From: Oegoconia quadripuncta
Taxonomy: Eukaryota; Arthropoda; Insecta; Lepidoptera; Autostichidae
NCBI GenBank assembly: GCA_949316235.1
Contig: OX438750.1
Span: 21,826,865-21,890,864, forward strand
DNA length: 64,000 nucleotides
Direction: 5' to 3'
The notes under the pieces were generated by a model that saw only the letters and a program-made list of their open reading frames with translations, was not told where the DNA came from and ran no database searches. Shown here one piece after another: positions 57,701-64,000 of this stretch. The translations under genes and the position numbers were made by a program. Position 1 is the stretch's first letter. Each line of letters opens with the position of its first letter.

Positions 57701-60700
57701 AATCTTCAATATACAGCCAATTATTCTTCTCATATACCCACATAGTCAACCGCTGCGAATTATAGTGATTCATGAATGAGTTTAAAATACTAGTATAATC
57801 ACGTGGATCATTTGTATACGGACGTGTGTTTAAATTTATTGGCAGTATTATTCTCTCTCGCAACTAGCGGGAATGTAAGCCAGTAGAGTTGAGATGATAT
57901 GCCGTAACACTGTTGCCTTCACACATCCTAAATATATTTTTGATTTATAGAAACGGAAGGTTAAGATTATTATGAGATATTTCTGTCGATTTTTCTCAGG
58001 TATCGTCGTCACCTTTTATTTTAGCTGGGAGATTCGGATCTGTTTTATTTATTATACTGTTTGTTAGTTTTACCCATTGAAAAGGTTAGGTTTCTAAAAT
58101 TATGATAATTAACTATTCCTCTCTAACATAATCCACCATATTTATTAGTCACTATACGTCTCTTATACATTAGGAAAAACCTACTCCTCATTTGTAGAGA
58201 TATTCAAGGGAGAATAATATTTTATGTAAATTTTCTCTTATTATTAAAGGACCTTTACGCAAAAGTACGTGACAGCCCCTTCATACAAGAATCAATGTAT
58301 AGTGTGTACTTAAACAAAACGAAAACATATAATATTATCTACTAATAAACTATAAACACTAATAAATAGATCTAGGCAGATGGTTAAATTAGTCATTCAC
58401 GGTTTTCTGTAAAAGCGAAAACGTCCGCCATACATTAAGATTAGCTTTGGCATTAAATCCGCCTATGATATACACAACCACTTTAATGGCCTATGGCAGT
58501 CTATGGATATATCCACGGCTTGATTTGCATCTTTTTCCGTGGGAGAATTTGCACGAATCGCCACACACTTTTGTGGGATCCTTATCAATGACGCTGCTGC
58601 CCATCTCTGACCAAAATGCTGTGATGTTCACGTTGCTATAATAGTCTCCTTTTGCGATACCCAAGAGCAGAGACGGATTGATCCTATACTATCCTAGGCG
58701 CCAGATGTAAGCTTAATCATATTTGAAAAGTTCCTCGTTCTACACTTCTCAGCTCTTTAATCAAATGAAATATACTAATAAAGACACATATAGTGTCTAT
58801 AGTTCCTCTTGATATTAATTTAATCTTAGTTTAAACTTGTATGTGTGAAGTTTATTTAGATTTATTAGTCGATCCGTAACCGACAGCTGACCAATTTACA
58901 GCGGCTCTGCTGCATTCACAAACCAAAAATAATTGGCTATCATAGCCAACAGCAATGTTTGGATAGTTAACATTGGGCCCTGAATCATCGATGTCAATGG
59001 AGTGGAAATATAACTTCGTTTTGGCACAGAACCGACGATTTTACTTGCAGATTCTAACGCATTATTATTATAATGTGTACTGTATGCACAAGTTCATAGA
59101 TAATAGTGTGCATATATACAGCTCATTAAAATAGTCGAAGGCAGATAGAGTATAGAATTTGAATCTAACTATTTCAAGTTAACAGGTTGGGCTGTAGCGA
59201 AGGTTGGTATAGGTAGAGGGAGGAATAAACTTTTTTATTTAAATAAATGGGTATATTTGAAATTAATTTAAATCCCCTTCACTTTCGTGTTTTTTCATAT
59301 TGAACATCTTCATTCTGCAATGGAAGGCTTGGCCACCGAGTAGATAATGTTAGCCTTCGAGTGGTCTCGTAGCAGACTAACCCTGATCGACAGTTTCTCA
59401 CCCATCCAAGGAATCACCACACCAGAAATGACTTCATTTTGTTAATTGAAAGCAACTACCGAATCAGTGCCACGAGTGTTCCAACGTCAGATCTTTTTTA
59501 AGGTCGTGGGCTTTAAAAATAAATTAAAGTTAAATTAAGGTTCAATCAAGGGACTGGATCTATTCGTCACCGTACACCATGTATTAACAAGAATACCAGA
59601 TCTGGACAAATCCTGCCTACTGAAGTTGTACATGTAAATGTTGTAAACTTTCAAAACATAGAATTGTAAGATTCGCCTCAGGCCACGTTTACATGCAAAG
59701 CTCACGGCCGCACTTCAAGTCGCCGTTATCCCCTACGCGGCTGCTTATCTCTTGCCGCGTTTTGTACTGCGGGATCCCGATATTATTGTACTACTTTCTT
59801 CTGGACCATGATGATGAGCACAAAGGTAAGAAACAGAGAATGCGAATTCACTTTGTCTGAGCCTAGTCGTAAATAGAATATTTCATGTCATATAGATACT
59901 ACTACTACCTTCAGCACACATCATATTCACTTTGGTTCGGTGAATGTTAATGCAGCATTATCAATTTCGCTTGACATTAGAAACGCGGATTACAGAATAT
60001 CGTTTATTGCCATCTTGTTCGACTTTAACGATTTATCATAAAGTTTCATTTATACTAAACAACACATGTGGTATATTCGTAACATTTGTTACATAGCAGT
60101 AAATCTGCTCGGAGCTATATTGATTGTATGTAAATAATTTTCTAGCTCTTCCACATAGATCTGCAAAAGTTTTAAATTTTCAAATACGTATTTTCTTTGA
60201 TGATCTGAGTGATAAGTATCGTTTTATTTGCATATAGGTACTTTAGTTCTAATAAATCACTAAGCTTGTGTGACATGTACATAGTTATGCTTCGTTGTGG
60301 TAGGATATCCGTGTCAACAATACATTATTTTGCTCAGTAATTTATTATCACAATAAAAATGAATATTAGACTCTTGACAAATCTATGCTTCGAGGAAACC
60401 TTGTAATCGGCTGTAAAAGTATTTCTATTTGTATTCTAGCTGTTGTCACAGTAGTGAGCGATGGTTTTTAAATTTTCCACGATGAAAATAGGGAAAACAG
60501 CGTTGTGAACCGTTTGGAACTTTTCCAGAAATAATGATAGAAAACCACGTAAATAAACAATAATGTGCATACACTTCCCTTGTTTTATGTTCATATTTGC
60601 TACGAACCCATAGTGCAAGCATTTAAAGAGTCAAATACATAGATATGACGTAAACTATGTTCAGGGATTATAAAATGAGTTTGTTATAATTTCGTAGGAG

Positions 60701-61679
60701 ATTCATAAGTTATGTATGATTCTCGTCGGAATATTCGTCGCCGTCTGTGATGCAGATTCCTAGTAATTTAGTTAATTCTTCAAATTTCATCACCATCCCA
60801 TAGTTCACTACTAAACATCCTCGCAGGCCTTTATATCAACAGCCTTACTGTTATCCTATCCTACTGGTATTCTCTCACTAAGAGGCCCACCACGCGTGCC
60901 TAATGAAGGAGGTTCGTGGCCTTACGCCAGACTAGGTGTCACCTATTTGTCAGTGCCCTATATAGCCTCCTGACTTGACTAAAGTGTGTCTCCAATTAAA
61001 AACAACCGGAGCTGAGGTTTAATGTGGTTTTCGAAACACTCGCATTTGCTAATTGAAATAGAGCTTGCCACTGTGCCACAAGTGCTTGGATATCGGTACG
61101 ATGAACTTTGTTTAACCAAGTAAAAATTGCGGTCTTATTTCATAGCTCACATGCGTTAGTGTTACAAAATTATGTTATTGTAGTTGATTTGTTATCCTGT
61201 GTATTAATTTAGGCTAAATGTATGTATGTAACTGTGGAGACATATGAAGTCTTTACCTATCTATATACCACGGAACCTTTTTAGAATGGACTCAGCCAAT
61301 ATTTCGCCGAGAGCAATAGAAAGCCACCTCTTGATTCGGTAAGGTATGTAACATTACACTCCAATTTTTTTAAATAAACATCTTTGGTCATTTTAGTGTT
61401 CAACTTTGTTTAATTTTTGTATAGTTTAGATAACTTACATACTATGTGTATTTGTTCAGTTAATGTAGTAGAGAGCTCGATTAATAAACGATTTTGGTCA
61501 TGTCGTTGACATAGGTGATCACACTACAAACCTAAAGGAACTGTCTAAAGTTTTTAACGAAATTAAAGACCACAGGGGTCGCGCTAAGCTAAACACTTCT
61601 GAATTTCGTTTGTAGTTATGATAGTTAAAATAAAAATCGAACTTGTTTTGTAATTATATTTTTATAAACTGCATTATAT
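54767..61679. other. Gene-poor stretch between troponin C and hexamerin E
   Basis: About 6.9 kb without a gene I can support. It includes a SINE-body fragment (56473-56560), a GC-rich island (55850-55965), a SINE 3' scrap at about 57508-57550 (CATCATCATCATCAGCC) and a PolIII/LINE-like tail near 59060. The remainder is plain AT-rich DNA in which I see nothing specific. Confidence 0.55.
56473..56560 (+). repeat. SINE-body fragment
   Basis: AAATAAATAAATGTCCTTGG, ATATTCACACAACGCCGGTC and CACACTAAGCAAGTAGGTTT are related to the repeat arms at 948-1277. Confidence 0.55.
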
Positions 61680-64000
61680 CTAGGTGTATATTTCAACATC
61701 TTTGTCATGAGTATTATCATAATAGTCATAATATTTTGGAAGAATATAATCAAAAATTGAAGGTATACGTTTTCTTACCGCTGTTTGTTTCAGCTGCGGT
61801 ATGTCTTTAAGTGTGTCAGCTGTGATTTGATCTTTATAATTAGTTTCAGGTGATATACGAGTATATCCTATTTCATCGACATTTTGATTTTTGTTTGTGT
61901 CTTTAATTAGGTGTACTTTTTCAAATAATTTATCATCACGTTCTTGGTTCGCCGATAATGGGTTTTGGGTTTGATCTATTGTTTTCATATTATCTTTATA
62001 ATAAGTTCCACGCTTAGCTGAATAATCATCCTTCTTTCCATATTGTCCTTTTTTGGCCGAATAATCAAATGGCTCTTTCCTTTTTGATGCATAATCCGGT
62101 CGTGCAGATGGATCATATGAACCGCTATTTTGCCATTTTTCAGTTATACCAATACCTCCGTAATTTGATACTTTGTTATCTTTGTGAGTAATAATACAGT
62201 CTTTGAGCATTACGTTAGGAAGATCAAATATCAGACCATCGATATTTAAATCCAGCGGAAAACCAGGGGATAAAACTGCCGAGTTAAATTCCGTACCGGG
62301 CAAAACATATAATCCACTACCTGTTACTTTAACAAATGGTGTAACTATTACGAAAAGCTGAATGGGTAATCCATCTGGAGAACCCTTAGGAAGTATTAAT
62401 CGTGATGGAAAACCTGTAACACTTCTTGCCGTTCGCAATTGAAATGAGTCTAGACCAAACTCCATTTCTTCTACATTCTTACGAATTGCTCTAAGAGGAG
62501 TAAAATCTTCTGATAGATCTTCCATGTCATGAGACGATCTAGATACTACGTTAGTACCTTTTTTAAAATTATATTCAAACCTGTCCATCAACATGAACAT
62601 GTTCTTCTTTAAAGCGAATTCGCCTGGTGCTGTTTTAGGTCCTAAGTAAATTTTAACTAGTCCTTTTTGTGTAACAGCAGAGAAAATGTTAAGCTTAACG
62701 GTAAATGGTTTGTGGTTTAGCCTAGACTGTTCTATTTTAACCTGAAAAGCGCCGCGACTCGTAGTCGATTTTAGAGCATCAGTGACCTCAATTTGAAAAT
62801 AGTCAAAATTTGTTGCCATTTTCTTTATGTCAATGTTTAGAATTTCAATGCCTGGAAAGTATAGCTCATTTCTAGTATAACTCGGCACTGTTTTTAGCGA
62901 GTCGTCTATTAGATTAACAATTTTTTTGTTTAATTTCCAAAATGCGGGATCTCTCATTGAAGTCATATAATGATCTAATACTGAAGTTTGTCTGAAATAT
63001 AAAAATATTTTATATTAATTAAAATTTAAATAACTAATATGCGAAAATATAAAGATTACAATAACAATTACCCAATCGGCGAAGTTAAATCTTTTCCAGT
63101 CAACTTTCGAACTACATTTTCGTAACTATTTTCACTCGTGACTAAGATTTCTACCAAGTGATTGAGTATTTGAGTCTTATTGTATCCAGATCCAACCTGT
63201 TAAAAAAATCATCTTTAATTAATGCTGATGCAGTTAAATGTACTTACCTACTGATTCTATAAAATATCAAGTAGGTACCACTTATTTGCTATTATTGTAA
63301 CTTACATAACTCACCATGTCATTCACGACGGTCATAACATTGTTCTCAATGTTCTGTAATAATTCTTTATATTTATCATTAGGTAGCTCAAACGAAGTCG
63401 ATCTTTCACAAAATTCATTTCCATTCGAATAAATTAGCATCGGATTATAGGGGGTTAACTTAAACGTATTCAAATTTATTGTTTCTATTTCTGGCAAGCT
63501 ATTAGAGTATCTCTCTAAGTCGTATCTTGTTGTTAATTGTTTCATCGTATGATATAAATATTCTCCATATCTGATATTCATGTCCCTAGGGCTGTTAAAC
63601 CATGGAGCATTCTTAAGTTTTTGTAAGAAGTAGTATGTGTTCAAACCTATGTCTTCATAAAAATAGGTTAACTTCGATTCGTCATCATTATCATACAGGT
63701 TTACAGTATAATTATTGTCCAAAATGTATGCATTGCCTTCCTCACGTATGTTGTTTAATGGAGTTATTTCTTCACCAGACTGAAGCTTAGATGCTCTAAT
63801 AATAACATCGCTCCTTATGAAATAATTTGGTAATACTTCATATGGAGCTGGAACAGTTAGGTCTTCTGTATCTCTCCTGTTCAGTATTGCTAAGTAAACG
63901 GCATCGACAAATAATCCACAGTTGACAGTTTGACGAGCCCAAGCAGCTGCCGTGTAAAATGTGTCAAAGTCTTTGGCATAGAAAAAAACTTCATAAAGCA
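61680..64000 (-). CDS. Diverged hexamerin E with long C-terminal extension, 5' end outside window
   Basis: Partial hexamerin on the minus strand. Exons seen are (beyond 64000)-63315, 63196-63072 and 62991-61680 (stop). Phases 0 and 2 match introns 3 and 4 of the other hexamerins. The frame enters at [15 protein letters not shown], equivalent to [15 protein letters not shown] in arylphorin B, so about the first 100 residues lie beyond the edge. Middle-domain motifs are YFYEDIGLNTYY and ERYSNSLPEIETI. The C-terminal domain has [31 protein letters not shown] and RLILPKGSPDGLP. Unlike its neighbours it does not end after the Ig-like domain. About 163 more residues follow (62171-61683), rich in Lys, Tyr and Asp, with three DY(A/S)(S/A)K units. 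The exon 3 donor could instead be at 63306 (GTAAGT), adding three residues. Divergent but apparently intact; function beyond storage-protein kinship is unknown. Confidence 0.9.

Noticed and set aside
58447..58641. 64-codon open frame
   Set aside because: There is no start context, family resemblance or splice structure, and it lies in repeat-like DNA sharing GTTTTCTGTAAAAGC with 34380-34420.

Overview
The window is nuclear DNA from a moth or butterfly (Lepidoptera). It is AT-rich and full of short interspersed repeats. It carries multi-exon genes with GT...AG introns, and most of its coding capacity is a cluster of lepidopteran hexamerin storage-protein genes. I cannot name the species.

Layout. 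Positions 1-4960 are a repeat-rich flank. Hexamerin A (+, 5007-8612, eight exons) is followed by about 19.5 kb without genes, filled with SINE, LINE, Helitron-like and mariner-like remnants. Two tandem arylphorin genes follow: B (+, 28132-31576) and C (+, 33343-37398). They have the same five-exon structure, near-identical exons and similar core promoters. A strongly diverged hexamerin, D (-, 38008-48490), lies convergent to C and is spread over 10.5 kb. A troponin C gene (-, 52243-54666) interrupts the cluster. After about 7 kb without a recognised gene comes hexamerin E (-, 61680 to beyond 64000). Its 5' exons lie outside the window, and it ends in an unusual extension of about 163 residues.

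How the genes relate. Hexamerins are hemocyanin-family proteins without copper. Larval fat body secretes them in bulk and they serve as amino-acid stores during metamorphosis. B and C are typical arylphorins (about a quarter Phe+Tyr in their large exon). A is a hexamerin poor in Met and less aromatic, with three introns that B-E lack. D and E keep full reading frames and conserved splice phases, but they have lost or altered signature motifs. They are the least ordinary genes here. Troponin C is a muscle protein and appears functionally unrelated to its neighbours.

The intergenic DNA has two further notable features: several perfect hairpins with 4-7 nt loops, and a foldback mariner-like element that keeps only the end of its transposase.
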